Shown here in pieces: positions 44,419-53,222 of a stretch of DNA of 64,000 nt; the first letter of the stretch is position 1; each line of letters begins with the position of its first letter. The stretch comes from an uncultured Flavobacteriia bacterium (GTDB lineage Bacteria > Bacteroidota > Bacteroidia > Flavobacteriales_D > Crocinitomicaceae): positions 1-64,000 of the forward strand of contig CALJTX010000026.1 of NCBI GenBank assembly GCA_937975705.1. The letters are read 5' to 3'. The notes under the pieces were generated by a model that saw nothing but the letters and a program-made list of their open reading frames with translations, was not told the origin of the DNA and searched no databases. The translations under genes were made by a program, and so were the position numbers.

Positions 44419-45096
44419 TTATTCTTCTAAAAGATCAGGGCGTCTTTCTTTGGTTCTGGCATACGCTGCCGCCTCACGCCAAGCGTCTACCTCTTTTGGA
44501 TTGCCGCCAAGCAAGACCTCCGGTACAGCTAAACCCTTAAACTCAGGTGGGCGCGTGTAAACCGGTGGCGCCAAGAGGCCATCTTGAAAAGAATCGGTGA
44601 GCGCTGAAGTTTCGTCGTTGAGCACACCCGGTATAAGTCGAACTACCGCATCTACAACAATTGCCGCAGCGAGTTCTCCCCCACTCAACACATAAGAACC
44701 GATTGAAATTTCCTTAGTGACATACAAATCGCGCACGCGCTGGTCTACCCCTTTGTAATGCCCGCACAAAATCAATAAGTTTTCTGCCAAAGAAAGCTGG
44801 TTACAAGTGGTTTGTTCGAGCAAAGCGCCGTCTGGCGTCATGTAGATAATTTCGTCGTATTGGCGCTCTGCTTGCAAGGCTTCGATTGCTTTTGAAATAG
44901 GCACAACGCTCATCACCATGCCCGCTCCACCACCGTATTGGTAGTCGTCTATGTTGCGGTGTTTGTTGTCTGCGTAATCGCGCAAATTGTGCACATGGAT
45001 TTCGACATGTCCTTTGGTTTGGGCACGTTGCATAATAGAAGCGGCAAAAGGGCTCGTGAGTAACTCCGGAAGCACAGTAAGAATATCAATACGCAT
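44419..45096 (-). CDS. trmD: tRNA (guanine-N1)-methyltransferase
   Basis: Methylates G37 of tRNAs reading CNN/CGG codons, preventing +1 frameshifts. 225 aa from the ATG at 45096; an 18-nt longer alternative start is rejected because TACCTTTG ends 4 nt before this ATG. SPOUT fold with deep trefoil knot: N-terminal MRIDILTVLPEL, GGGAGMVMSVVPI, ILCGHYKGVDQRVRDLYVTKEISIGSYVLSGGELAA. Length is typical (about 225-250). Divergent from the aminotransferase gene. Confidence 0.96.
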   Translation of the reverse strand: MRIDILTVLPELLTSPFAASIMQRAQTKGHVEIHVHNLRDYADNKHRNIDDYQYGGGAGMVMSVVPISKAIEALQAERQYDEIIYMTPDGALLEQTTCNQLSLAENLLILCGHYKGVDQRVRDLYVTKEISIGSYVLSGGELAAAIVVDAVVRLIPGVLNDETSALTDSFQDGLLAPPVYTRPPEFKGLAVPEVLLGGNPKEVDAWREAAAYARTKERRPDLLEE

Positions 45097-45100
45097 ACTG

Positions 45101-45108
45101 CAAAGGTA
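45101..45108 (-). promoter_or_regulatory. Putative -7 element of trmD, leaderless
   Basis: TACCTTTG on the minus strand, exact TAnnTTTG match, followed by CAGT and the trmD ATG, so only 4 nt separate promoter and start. Confidence 0.55.
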
Positions 45109-45129
45109 AGTCAATTCAGCACAAATTAC

Positions 45130-45137
45130 TACCTTTG
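45130..45137 (+). promoter_or_regulatory. Putative -7 element of aminotransferase promoter
   Basis: TACCTTTG, exact TAnnTTTG match, 15 nt before the ATG at 45153; faces the divergent trmD promoter. Confidence 0.5.
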
Positions 45138-45152
45138 CACAAACCCTATTTC

Positions 45153-46346
45153 ATGATCCAATTATCTGAACGTTTACTGGCAATGGAGGAGTCTGCAACC
45201 ATTGCAATGGCTAAAAAAAGCCGCGAACTCAAGTCTCAAGGAAAAGACGTCATTTCTTTATCTTTAGGAGAGCCAGATTTCCATACACCAGACTTCATCA
45301 AAGCTGCTGCTGTAGAGGCATTGGAACAAAACTACACCACTTACACGCCCGTACCCGGCTACGACGACCTCCGCGAAAGCATCGCGCACAAATTTCTCCG
45401 CGACAACAACCTTACTTACACCAAGGATCAAATCGTCGTGTCAACAGGTGCAAAGCAAAGTATTGCCAATTTGGTTTTGAGTCTGATCAACCCCGGAGAC
45501 GAAGTCATCATTCCTGCGCCTTATTGGGTTTCTTACTTAGAAATTGTAAAAGTTGCAGAAGGTGTTCCTGTCGTTATTGCTGCCGGCATCGACAAAGATT
45601 TCAAAATCACAGGAGCTGACCTCGAAGCGGCCATCACACCTAAAACCAAATTACTCATGTTCTCTACACCTTGCAACCCCACAGGTTCGGTGTACAGCAA
45701 AGAAGAACTCCAAGACCTCGCTCGCGTTTTGGCTAAGTACCCACAAGTGGTTGCGATGTCAGACGAAATCTACGAGCACATCAATTTTGTAGGCAAGCAC
45801 GAAAGCCTCGCACAGTTTCCAGAAATCTACAACCAAGTTGTCACCGTCAATGGTGTGTCCAAAGCATGGGCCATGACCGGTTGGCGCTTGGGTTATATCG
45901 GTGCGCCAAAAGAAATTGCCGCCGCCTGCGATAAAGTACAAGGTCAGTTTACTTCAGCTACTTGCTCCATCACACAACGCGCAACTATCGCTGCCATGAA
46001 CGCAGACCCAAGTGTGCTCAAAGACATGATCGCTGCATTTGAAAGCCGCCGCAATTTGGTTTTGGGTGGCCTGCGTAACATTCCAGGGCTTAAGGTCAAC
46101 AACCCGGGTGGCGCTTTTTATGTATTCCCAGACTGTTCTGCATATTTCGGCAAAAATTACAACGGACAAATCATCCATAATTCCGATGACCTCTGTATGT
46201 ATCTACTAGAGGTGGCTTTGGTGGCGTGTGTTGGTGGAGCCGCATTCGGAGACCCCAACTGCTTTCGCATCAGCTACGCTGCCTCAGAAGAAATCCTGCA
46301 AAAAGCAGTCGAGCGCATCTCCAACGCATTGGCACAACTTCAATAA
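45153..46346 (+). CDS. aspC: Class I PLP-dependent aminotransferase (aspartate aminotransferase type)
   Basis: 397 aa from the ATG at 45153; the frame is open upstream but that part lies on the promoter. Fold type I: LSLGEPDFHTPDFI, ATGAKQSI-like STGAKQSIANLV, PAPYWVSY, CNPTGSVY, PLP Lys about 238 in GVSKAWAMTGWRLGY, and C-terminal FRISYAAS with the carboxylate-binding Arg. Family Ib (thermophile type) aspartate aminotransferase; prephenate or other amino-acid specificity is possible. The heptose-kinase gene starts 3 nt after its stop. Confidence 0.92.
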   Translation: MIQLSERLLAMEESATIAMAKKSRELKSQGKDVISLSLGEPDFHTPDFIKAAAVEALEQNYTTYTPVPGYDDLRESIAHKFLRDNNLTYTKDQIVVSTGAKQSIANLVLSLINPGDEVIIPAPYWVSYLEIVKVAEGVPVVIAAGIDKDFKITGADLEAAITPKTKLLMFSTPCNPTGSVYSKEELQDLARVLAKYPQVVAMSDEIYEHINFVGKHESLAQFPEIYNQVVTVNGVSKAWAMTGWRLGYIGAPKEIAAACDKVQGQFTSATCSITQRATIAAMNADPSVLKDMIAAFESRRNLVLGGLRNIPGLKVNNPGGAFYVFPDCSAYFGKNYNGQIIHNSDDLCMYLLEVALVACVGGAAFGDPNCFRISYAASEEILQKAVERISNALAQLQ

Positions 46347-46349
46347 GAG

Positions 46350-47336
46350 ATGCAACTACAGGCACTATTTGACGCCTTCAACGGCAAGCGTGTATTGGTC
46401 GTCGGCGACGTCATGACCGACGCCTACTACCATGGCGAAGTTCACCGCATGAGCCCTGAAGCTCCGGTTCCTGTTGTTGATTTACAAACACAAGAACAAC
46501 GCATTGGCGGCGCTGGCAACGTAGCCCTCAACCTCATCGCACTTGGCGCCAAAGCCATTCTTGCTAGTGTTATCGGACAAGATCCTGCAGGTCAAGAGCT
46601 GCTGCAAATGCTACAAAACGCCGGCATTCAAACCGCTGCACTTGTGGTTTCGACCGAGAGAAAAACAACCATCAAAACCAGGGTGCTTTCCAACGGCAAG
46701 CAAATGCTGCGCATCGACTCCGAGGACCAACACGACCTCAGCGCCAACGAAACCTCAGCACTTCAACAGCACATTCTTGAACTTCTCGATCAAGGTATCG
46801 ACGGTATTTTATTAGAAGACTACAACAAAGGAGTGCTCACCACAGACCTCATCCATTGGCTAATTGCTGAAGCAAATGCACGGCAAATCCCTGTTGTGGT
46901 GGATCCTAAAAAGAAAAATTTCTTGGCTTACAAAGGCTGCACGCTTTTCAAACCCAATTTAAAAGAACTCAAAGAAGGGCTACAAATTACATTTGATTAC
47001 CAAAAAGATCCGAATGCCTTAAATGCGGCAATGGAAAATTTGCAAGATCAATTAGCAAGTCGCTACACATTTGTTACCCTTTCAGAACACGGCGTTCAAC
47101 TCTACGACGGAGAAGCCCACCACCACCACCCTGCCCATTTGCGCAATATCGCCGATGTATCTGGCGCAGGCGACACCGTAATTGCAACTACCTGCCTTTG
47201 TCTTATTTGCGGTGCCACACCCAGCACCATTGCAGCTGTAGCCAATTTAGCCGGTGGTTTGGTCTGTGAACAACCCGGTGTTGTCAGTATCAACAAACAA
47301 AAATTGCTCGAAGAAGCACTCCAACTCATCTCTTAA
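46350..47336 (+). CDS. rfaE1: D-glycero-beta-D-manno-heptose-7-phosphate kinase (RfaE1/HldE kinase domain, PfkB family)
   Basis: 328 aa PfkB (ribokinase) family sugar kinase. Visible motifs: GDVMTDAYYHGEVHRMSPEAPVPV (typical of heptose-phosphate kinase), GGAGNVALNLIALG, LLEDYNKGVL, DPKKKNFLAY and the anion hole DVSGAGDTVIA. It corresponds to the kinase half of HldE without the adenylyltransferase half, as is common in Bacteroidota. Makes the bisphosphate precursor of ADP-heptose for LPS core. Starts 3 nt after the aminotransferase stop and 3 nt before ubiE. Confidence 0.92.
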   Translation: MQLQALFDAFNGKRVLVVGDVMTDAYYHGEVHRMSPEAPVPVVDLQTQEQRIGGAGNVALNLIALGAKAILASVIGQDPAGQELLQMLQNAGIQTAALVVSTERKTTIKTRVLSNGKQMLRIDSEDQHDLSANETSALQQHILELLDQGIDGILLEDYNKGVLTTDLIHWLIAEANARQIPVVVDPKKKNFLAYKGCTLFKPNLKELKEGLQITFDYQKDPNALNAAMENLQDQLASRYTFVTLSEHGVQLYDGEAHHHHPAHLRNIADVSGAGDTVIATTCLCLICGATPSTIAAVANLAGGLVCEQPGVVSINKQKLLEEALQLIS

Positions 47337-47339
47337 GCT

Positions 47340-48080
47340 ATGTCTCAAAAAGTAGTCAAGCCTTACGACTCAGGCCAATCCAAAAAAGAAGAAGTTGCCC
47401 AAATGTTCAACAACATTTCTGCCAACTACGATTTCTTAAATCACTTCTTGTCTTTAGGCATAGACCACCTTTGGCGTAGAAAAGCGGTCAAGCAGCTGCA
47501 AGCACAACAACCAAAAGTCATTCTAGATTTGGCAACAGGTACCGGCGACTTCGCCATTGCGTGCCTTAAGCTCAATCCTGACAAAATCATTGGCATGGAC
47601 ATCTCCTCCGGCATGTTAGCAGTTGGAAAGCAAAAAATGAAAAAACGCGCTTTTGACCACGTCATTGACATGCAACTCGGCGACTCCGAAAACATGCCAT
47701 TCGAAGATGCGACTTTTGATGCCATCACCGTTGGCTTTGGGGTGCGCAACTATGAAAATCTAGAAAAAGGTCTGGGCGAAATGCTGCGTGTACTCAAACC
47801 AGGAGGTCAGGCCATTGTTTTAGAGTTTTCCAAGCCAAAAGCCTTTCCAATCAAGCAACTCTTTGGTTTTTATTCAAAAGTACTCATTCCACTTTTTGGC
47901 AAATACATTTCCAAAGATGAGCGCGCTTACACCTATTTACCTGAGAGCGTTGCAGCGTTTCCGGAAGGTGCAGATTTCATGAACGTGCTTCAAAAAGTGG
48001 GATACCAAGCCCACAAACAAATCCGTTTGAGTGGCGGCATTGCCAGTATTTATATCGGTCAAAAACCCACTCAACAATAA
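47340..48080 (+). CDS. ubiE: Menaquinone/ubiquinone C-methyltransferase UbiE/MenG
   Basis: 246 aa SAM-dependent methyltransferase that converts demethylmenaquinone to menaquinone. Family segments: VAQMFNNISANYDFLNHFLSLGIDHLWRRKA, motif I ILDLATGTGDFAI (about residues 60-72), GMDISSGMLAVGK, FDAITVGFGVRNYENLEKGLGEMLRVLKPGG. In this phylum menaquinone is the quinone, so menG is the functional name. Followed 26 bp later by porT, a neighbourhood I recall from other Bacteroidota. Confidence 0.95.
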   Translation: MSQKVVKPYDSGQSKKEEVAQMFNNISANYDFLNHFLSLGIDHLWRRKAVKQLQAQQPKVILDLATGTGDFAIACLKLNPDKIIGMDISSGMLAVGKQKMKKRAFDHVIDMQLGDSENMPFEDATFDAITVGFGVRNYENLEKGLGEMLRVLKPGGQAIVLEFSKPKAFPIKQLFGFYSKVLIPLFGKYISKDERAYTYLPESVAAFPEGADFMNVLQKVGYQAHKQIRLSGGIASIYIGQKPTQQ

Positions 48081-48106
48081 ACTACTTCAAGAATCGTTAG
48101 TCTGAC

Positions 48107-48814
48107 ATGCGTTTGCTCCTCTATTTTTGTTTTTTATGCAGTTTGACCACCATGGCGCAAACACAAAAACAGCAGCGTTATAAAAATTTCGACAAACGCT
48201 TTATTCATTTTGGCTTTATGCTTGGCGTCAATAGTTCCGACTTCACCGTCATGCCCAAACCAAATGCCTACAACCAGTACCAATTGCTTTCGCTTACCAA
48301 CGACGCCCAACCGGGTGGTCAACTCGGAATCCTCACCACCATTAAACTTGGCACCCCCACCATTCGTTTTCGTTTCATTCCAACACTATCGTTTCAGGAG
48401 CGGGTGCTCAACTACAAAAGCCTCGACACCATCTGGTTTTTAAATGGCAGCGGCCAACAACGCGTCAATTCAACCAATCTGGAATTTCCCATGATGCTCC
48501 AATTCCGAACCAAGCGCTACAACAACTTTACGGCTTACTCTCTTTTTGGCATGCAATACGCCATTGACCTTCAGTCTCAGCAAGATGCCTCTCAAAATTT
48601 TTACGACCCTTTTGTCAAAATCAAAAAAAATGATTGGCAAGGGCAAATTGGAGCTGGTATTGAATTTTTTGCACCCTACTTTAAATTTGGCTTAGAACTC
48701 AAATATAGCCATGGCTTCAAGAGTAGCTTTATCCAAGACTACACACCTGTTTCGAATCCGATTGACCAGCTCTACAATCGCGCTTGGTATTTCTCCTTGA
48801 TTTTTGAAGGATGA
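48107..48814 (+). CDS. porT: PorT-family protein, type IX secretion system
   Basis: 235 aa. Signal peptide MRLLLYFCFLCSLTTMA, then an outer-membrane beta-barrel-like domain with FDKRFIHFGFMLGVNSSDF, IRFRFIPTLSFQERVLNY and final GIEFFAPYFKFGLELKYSHGF, AWYFSLIFEG. This pattern fits PorT (SprT), an essential component of the type IX secretion machinery in Porphyromonas and gliding Flavobacterium. Its last 4 bp overlap the following flavoprotein start (ATGA). Two probable T9SS substrates are encoded at 50393 and 58716. Confidence 0.88.
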   Translation: MRLLLYFCFLCSLTTMAQTQKQQRYKNFDKRFIHFGFMLGVNSSDFTVMPKPNAYNQYQLLSLTNDAQPGGQLGILTTIKLGTPTIRFRFIPTLSFQERVLNYKSLDTIWFLNGSGQQRVNSTNLEFPMMLQFRTKRYNNFTAYSLFGMQYAIDLQSQQDASQNFYDPFVKIKKNDWQGQIGAGIEFFAPYFKFGLELKYSHGFKSSFIQDYTPVSNPIDQLYNRAWYFSLIFEG

Positions 48815-50367
48815 GTCAGGTTGTCAACTTTGTATGTAGCCCTGAAGAAGCCCAGGACCATCACTTTTTGGAGCAGCGCATCCGCAAAGAATTAGCGCTT
48901 CATTCACAAAATCAGATTGAATTTCGTTGGCGCAAGCGCAGCATAGACGCGCGGCAAAGACAAATAAAAGTCAATGCGAGTTTTGAGGTGGCTATAGACG
49001 CAGCGCTTGCGCCTCGTTTTACCACCCAAAAATTTGAGCTTTTGGCCCCAGACGCTCCGGTTGTGCACATTATTGGTGCTGGCCCCGCCGGACTCTTTGC
49101 CGCGTTGCAAGCGGTGACGCAGGGGCTGAAGCCGATCGTGTTTGAACGCGGCAAAGATGTCCGCGCGCGCAGGCGCGACCTCGCCAAACTGACCAAATCC
49201 CATGAGCTCAACCCCGAATCCAATTATTGTTTTGGCGAGGGCGGGGCCGGCACTTATTCGGATGGCAAACTGTACACGCGCTCTAAAAAACGAGGCGATG
49301 TCCAAAAAGTATTGGAGTGGCTCGTGCAATTTGGCGCCAAAGAAGACATCCTCATCGATGCGCATCCGCATATTGGCACCAACAAACTGCCCCAACTCAT
49401 TGAAGCCATCCGAGAGCAAATCATGGCTGCAGGTGGAGAAATCCACTTTGAACACAAACTCACTGATATCGAGATTTCTGAAGGACGCATTGCTCAAATT
49501 GAAATCAATAGCAGCCAAAAAATTCCGGTTTCTAAACTCATACTTGCAACCGGACATTCAGCAAGAGATATTTTTGAACTCCTGCAACGCAACAACATCG
49601 AGATCAAAGCCAAACCTTTCGCATTAGGTGTTCGTGTAGAACACACTCAAGCATATATCGACGGCTTACAATACCACGGCAGGCTCAATGATGCCTACCT
49701 TCCTCCGGCCTCTTACAGCTTGGTAACGCAAGTGGACAACCGCGGCGTTTATTCATTTTGTATGTGCCCAGGCGGAATTATAGCTCCCTGCGCAACTGCG
49801 CAAGGTGAAGTCGTTACGAATGGTTGGTCGCCGTCGAAGCGCAATAATATTTATGCCAACTCTGGAATTGTAGTCGGCATAGAACCTACAGACTTTGAAA
49901 ACGACCGCGACCCAATGGTTTGCCTCAACTTTCAAAAGGAAATAGAACAACGTTGTTGGCAGGCTGCTGGGCAAACCCAAAAAGTACCTGCACAAGGCCT
50001 GGCCGATTTTGTAAACGGCAGCCTAAGCACTTCTTTTCCAAGGTCTTCTTATCAGCCTGGAATTGTAAGTGTAAATCTCAAAGAGATTTTCCCTGCATTT
50101 GTTTATGAGCGCCTCAGACAGGCCTTCCTCGATTTCGATCAAAAAATGCCCGGCTTTATCACCAACGATGCCGTAGTGCACGCGCCAGAATCACGCACCT
50201 CCTCCCCTGTTTTGATCCCCAGAGACCCACTTAGTTTTCAGCACACACAAATTGCCAATCTGTATCCAATTGCCGAAGGTGCTGGATATGCTGGCGGTAT
50301 CGTTTCGGCAGCCATCGATGGCTTAAACTGCATAGAAAAGATTGCGTCTTCACACGTAAGTCCTTAA
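48811..50367 (+). CDS. FAD-dependent oxidoreductase, COG2509 family
   Basis: 518 aa. An N-terminal ferredoxin-like extension (RKELALHSQNQIEFRWRKRSIDARQRQIKV, about residues 25-55) precedes the FAD-binding Rossmann motif VHIIGAGPAGLFAAL (about residue 87) and a second FAD-contact segment GEGGAGTYSDGKLYTR. The GAGYAGGIVSAAIDG segment near the C-terminus closes the FAD site. These uncharacterised dehydrogenases are widespread; substrate is not known. The ATG overlaps the porT stop by 4 nt, so they are cotranscribed, though a functional link to T9SS is only suggested by position. Confidence 0.88.
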   Translation: MSQVVNFVCSPEEAQDHHFLEQRIRKELALHSQNQIEFRWRKRSIDARQRQIKVNASFEVAIDAALAPRFTTQKFELLAPDAPVVHIIGAGPAGLFAALQAVTQGLKPIVFERGKDVRARRRDLAKLTKSHELNPESNYCFGEGGAGTYSDGKLYTRSKKRGDVQKVLEWLVQFGAKEDILIDAHPHIGTNKLPQLIEAIREQIMAAGGEIHFEHKLTDIEISEGRIAQIEINSSQKIPVSKLILATGHSARDIFELLQRNNIEIKAKPFALGVRVEHTQAYIDGLQYHGRLNDAYLPPASYSLVTQVDNRGVYSFCMCPGGIIAPCATAQGEVVTNGWSPSKRNNIYANSGIVVGIEPTDFENDRDPMVCLNFQKEIEQRCWQAAGQTQKVPAQGLADFVNGSLSTSFPRSSYQPGIVSVNLKEIFPAFVYERLRQAFLDFDQKMPGFITNDAVVHAPESRTSSPVLIPRDPLSFQHTQIANLYPIAEGAGYAGGIVSAAIDGLNCIEKIASSHVSP

Positions 50368-50392
50368 TTTTAAGGTACAAAAGCAAAACCTC

Positions 50393-53203
50393 ATGAGATA
50401 TTTATTTTTTTTAACCCTCTTCTTTGTTCAATTCAAAGCAAGTGCACAATTAGATACCTTATTTTGGTTTGTGGCTCCTGAAGTAGCGCAAAACCATGGA
50501 GACCGTCCTATTGTTTTTCGCTTTGCCTCTTTGAGTCAGGCGGCAACCATTACCATAAGCCAGCCTGCAAACCCATCCTTCCCTGTTCAAACCATTAACT
50601 TGTTGGCCAACGATGCCCAAACACTTGACCTCACTCCATGGATTGACATCATTGAAAACAAACCCCCAAATACTGTATTGCCCTATGGTTTTAAAATTGC
50701 AGCATCTGTACCTGTAATGGGCTATTATGAAGTCACGCCTACCTGTAATTGCAATCCAGATATTTTTACTTTGAAAGGTAAAAATTCACTCGGCACTTCT
50801 TTTGTTGTTCCTGCACAAAGCTTTCTTAACAATGCCTCATACGCGCATTCGGGCTTCAATATCGTTGCGACCCAAAACAACACGACCATCACCATTAACC
50901 CAAAACAAGCGATTGTTGGTCATGCTGCAAATATTCCTTTTACGATTGTATTGCAAAAAGGAGAAACCTTTTCTGCAGAGGCTGCATCTATTATCGGCAA
51001 TCAACATCTGAGTGGCTCCACGATCACCAGTAATAACCCTATTGCTGTTACTATCCACGACGATTCCATGAGCGGCGCGCCTTATGGCGGTTGTGCAGAT
51101 ATCATGGGTGACCAACTCATTCCCAACCAAGTGATTGGTAGCGAATATATTATCCTCAAGGGCTACCTAAATGGACCCGACAAAATCTATGTTGTTGCGG
51201 CTCAAAACAATACCCAAATTACTGTAGACGGCACTGTGGTTGCTACGATCAATGCCACAGACACCTACATTCATACGCTCAGCAACCCAACTGTTTTGAT
51301 CCAAACAAGTTTACCTACGCATGTTTTGCACACCACGGGCTTTGGCTGTGAAGTTGGTGGCGCAATTCTGCCTGCTATTGTATGTACTGGTTCCAATAAT
51401 GTAGCTTTTGTGCGTTCGACAAACGAATTTTTTGCCATCAATATTCTCGTTCCTGCTGGTGGTGAAAACAACTTCACATTCAATGGCACTGCGGGCGTCA
51501 TCAACTCTGCTATGTTTAACTTTGTACCAGGTACAAATAATGCCTGGAAATATGCCCAAATAGATGCCAGTAGTTTTGTTGGTGTTCAGATGGCCTCGCG
51601 CATAGACAATCCGAACTTCAAATTTCACCTTGGCGTCGTACACGGCGGTTCATCAAGCGGCTGCCGATATGGTTACTTCAGCGACTTTGCCGCGGCACAA
51701 TATCAGATCAGCGTAAATGACCAAAGCTTTTGCGTTGGTGAGCCGATATTACTCAGTACAAACACCTTAACTGGCGCCACCTACAACTGGTCAGGTCCAA
51801 ATAACCTGAGTTCTAGCGGGCCTCAAATACAAATTGCGCAAGCCCAACTTTCCGACGCAGGTACGTACACCATTTCTGGCTACCTACCCGGCACCTGCGC
51901 AATTGTACCAGATACTATTGATATTACCGTAAATGCAAATCCTACGGCACCTCAAATCCTGAGCAACGGGCCAGTTTGCGCAGGAGACTCCTTAACTTTT
52001 TGGTCTAATACCACTGCAGCGCAATATTTTTGGACCCAAGGAACCTTCGCTTCCGGACTCGATTCACTGAGCTTATTACTCAATCCTGGTTCTTATTCAG
52101 CCAGCTTAAGTATCATCGACACCAATGGCTGCGCTTCCGCACCAAACACCCTCACTACCTCCGTATTTTCCAACCCGACCATAAATTACAATGGCCCCTC
52201 AAGCGTTTGCGGCCCAATTGCCAACTTGACTGCTGCAATTGTTCTCGATCCACAAGACCCCATGAATCAGTTGATTTGGCAGCAAAATAATCAGACCATT
52301 GGCACTGGAAATCCATCTGTATTTGAACTTGCATCCAACAACGGCAGTATTGAAACGTTTACAGCTCAAATAACGAGTAATCTAGGTTGCACAGGTAGTG
52401 ACACCTTCCAAGTGAGTTTCAACCCTTATCCGCAGGCCGATTTTGTAGCTAAAGCACTTTGTGACGGTCAAACCATCAATTTGAGCAACCAAAGCACTTG
52501 GACGGGTACACCACTCCCTGGCACCACCCTTCAAACTCAATTTTTACCTGGCGATGGTCCAACCCTAAATGCAATCCCTTCCAGTTATACTTACGCTCAA
52601 AGCGGAAGTTATACGGGCACACTCATTCTAACGAGCAGTGCGGGCTGCAGCGATACCATTTCTCAAGCCTCCCAATTACTGGCCGTACCACAACTCACAC
52701 TTCTTCACGAGGATACCTGCGGCCAAACAGCTACTTTTCATGCACTCTATGATGCCCTCCCCTCCAACATCCAAAGTTTTCAATGGCAAATCAATAACCA
52801 AATCCTGACGCAAAACCCGCTTACACAAACTTTCAGCCAAGCTGGAACTTACCCGTATTCTTTTACTTTGAACTTACAGAATGGTTGTTCATACGTGGAA
52901 AATGGCGCTATTGATATCATTGCATCGATCACCCTCCCTAACCTCGTTTTTCCGAATGTCATTTCGACAAGCAGTAATGCAAACAACCACCAATGGAAGA
53001 TTGATCCGCTCTATGAAAATTGCGCCGAATACAACTTGCAAATTCTCAATCGTTGGGGACAAGTCATTTTTGAATCCTCCACCGCGCAAAAACCTTTTGA
53101 AGGAAAAAACGAACAAGGTGAAGAACTTGCCGAAGGGATCTATTTTTATCTATTTACAAGTGGCGAACAGAAAAGACATGGCTTTATTCACGTGATCCGT
53201 TAA
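50393..53203 (+). CDS. Large T9SS cargo surface protein: IgGFc-binding-like N-terminus, Ig/PKD repeats, type B sorting tail
   Basis: 936 aa. Signal peptide MRYLFFLTLFFVQFKASAQ. Residues about 20-430 match the IgGFc-binding N-terminal domain found in many Bacteroidota surface proteins (FWFVAPEVAQNHGDRPIVFRF, GYYEVTP, LSGSTITSNNPIAVTIHDDS, DIMGDQLIPN, GSEYIILKG). Then Ig-like and PKD-type modules (GPVCAGDSLTFWSNT, NYNGPSSVCGPI, GYTGTLILTSSAGCSDTI) to about residue 830. The C-terminal about 90 residues (PNVISTSSNANNHQWKID, YNLQILNRWGQVIFES, EGIYFYLF) are the gliding-motility-associated type B CTD. Expected on the cell surface or secreted; adhesion is an inference. Confidence 0.92.
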   Translation: MRYLFFLTLFFVQFKASAQLDTLFWFVAPEVAQNHGDRPIVFRFASLSQAATITISQPANPSFPVQTINLLANDAQTLDLTPWIDIIENKPPNTVLPYGFKIAASVPVMGYYEVTPTCNCNPDIFTLKGKNSLGTSFVVPAQSFLNNASYAHSGFNIVATQNNTTITINPKQAIVGHAANIPFTIVLQKGETFSAEAASIIGNQHLSGSTITSNNPIAVTIHDDSMSGAPYGGCADIMGDQLIPNQVIGSEYIILKGYLNGPDKIYVVAAQNNTQITVDGTVVATINATDTYIHTLSNPTVLIQTSLPTHVLHTTGFGCEVGGAILPAIVCTGSNNVAFVRSTNEFFAINILVPAGGENNFTFNGTAGVINSAMFNFVPGTNNAWKYAQIDASSFVGVQMASRIDNPNFKFHLGVVHGGSSSGCRYGYFSDFAAAQYQISVNDQSFCVGEPILLSTNTLTGATYNWSGPNNLSSSGPQIQIAQAQLSDAGTYTISGYLPGTCAIVPDTIDITVNANPTAPQILSNGPVCAGDSLTFWSNTTAAQYFWTQGTFASGLDSLSLLLNPGSYSASLSIIDTNGCASAPNTLTTSVFSNPTINYNGPSSVCGPIANLTAAIVLDPQDPMNQLIWQQNNQTIGTGNPSVFELASNNGSIETFTAQITSNLGCTGSDTFQVSFNPYPQADFVAKALCDGQTINLSNQSTWTGTPLPGTTLQTQFLPGDGPTLNAIPSSYTYAQSGSYTGTLILTSSAGCSDTISQASQLLAVPQLTLLHEDTCGQTATFHALYDALPSNIQSFQWQINNQILTQNPLTQTFSQAGTYPYSFTLNLQNGCSYVENGAIDIIASITLPNLVFPNVISTSSNANNHQWKIDPLYENCAEYNLQILNRWGQVIFESSTAQKPFEGKNEQGEELAEGIYFYLFTSGEQKRHGFIHVIR

Positions 53204-53210
53204 GAACACG

Positions 53211-53218
53211 TAAATTTG
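53211..53218 (+). promoter_or_regulatory. Putative -7 element of mnmA, leaderless
   Basis: TAAATTTG, exact TAnnTTTG match, followed by AAGC and the mnmA ATG. No good -33 TTG was found. Confidence 0.5.
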
Positions 53219-53222
53219 AAGC

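Noticed and set aside
46900..47150. His-rich stretch HHHHPAH in the heptose kinase gene considered as a cloning tag or metal site
   Set aside because: It is internal, in frame, at a surface-loop position of a PfkB kinase; not a tag.
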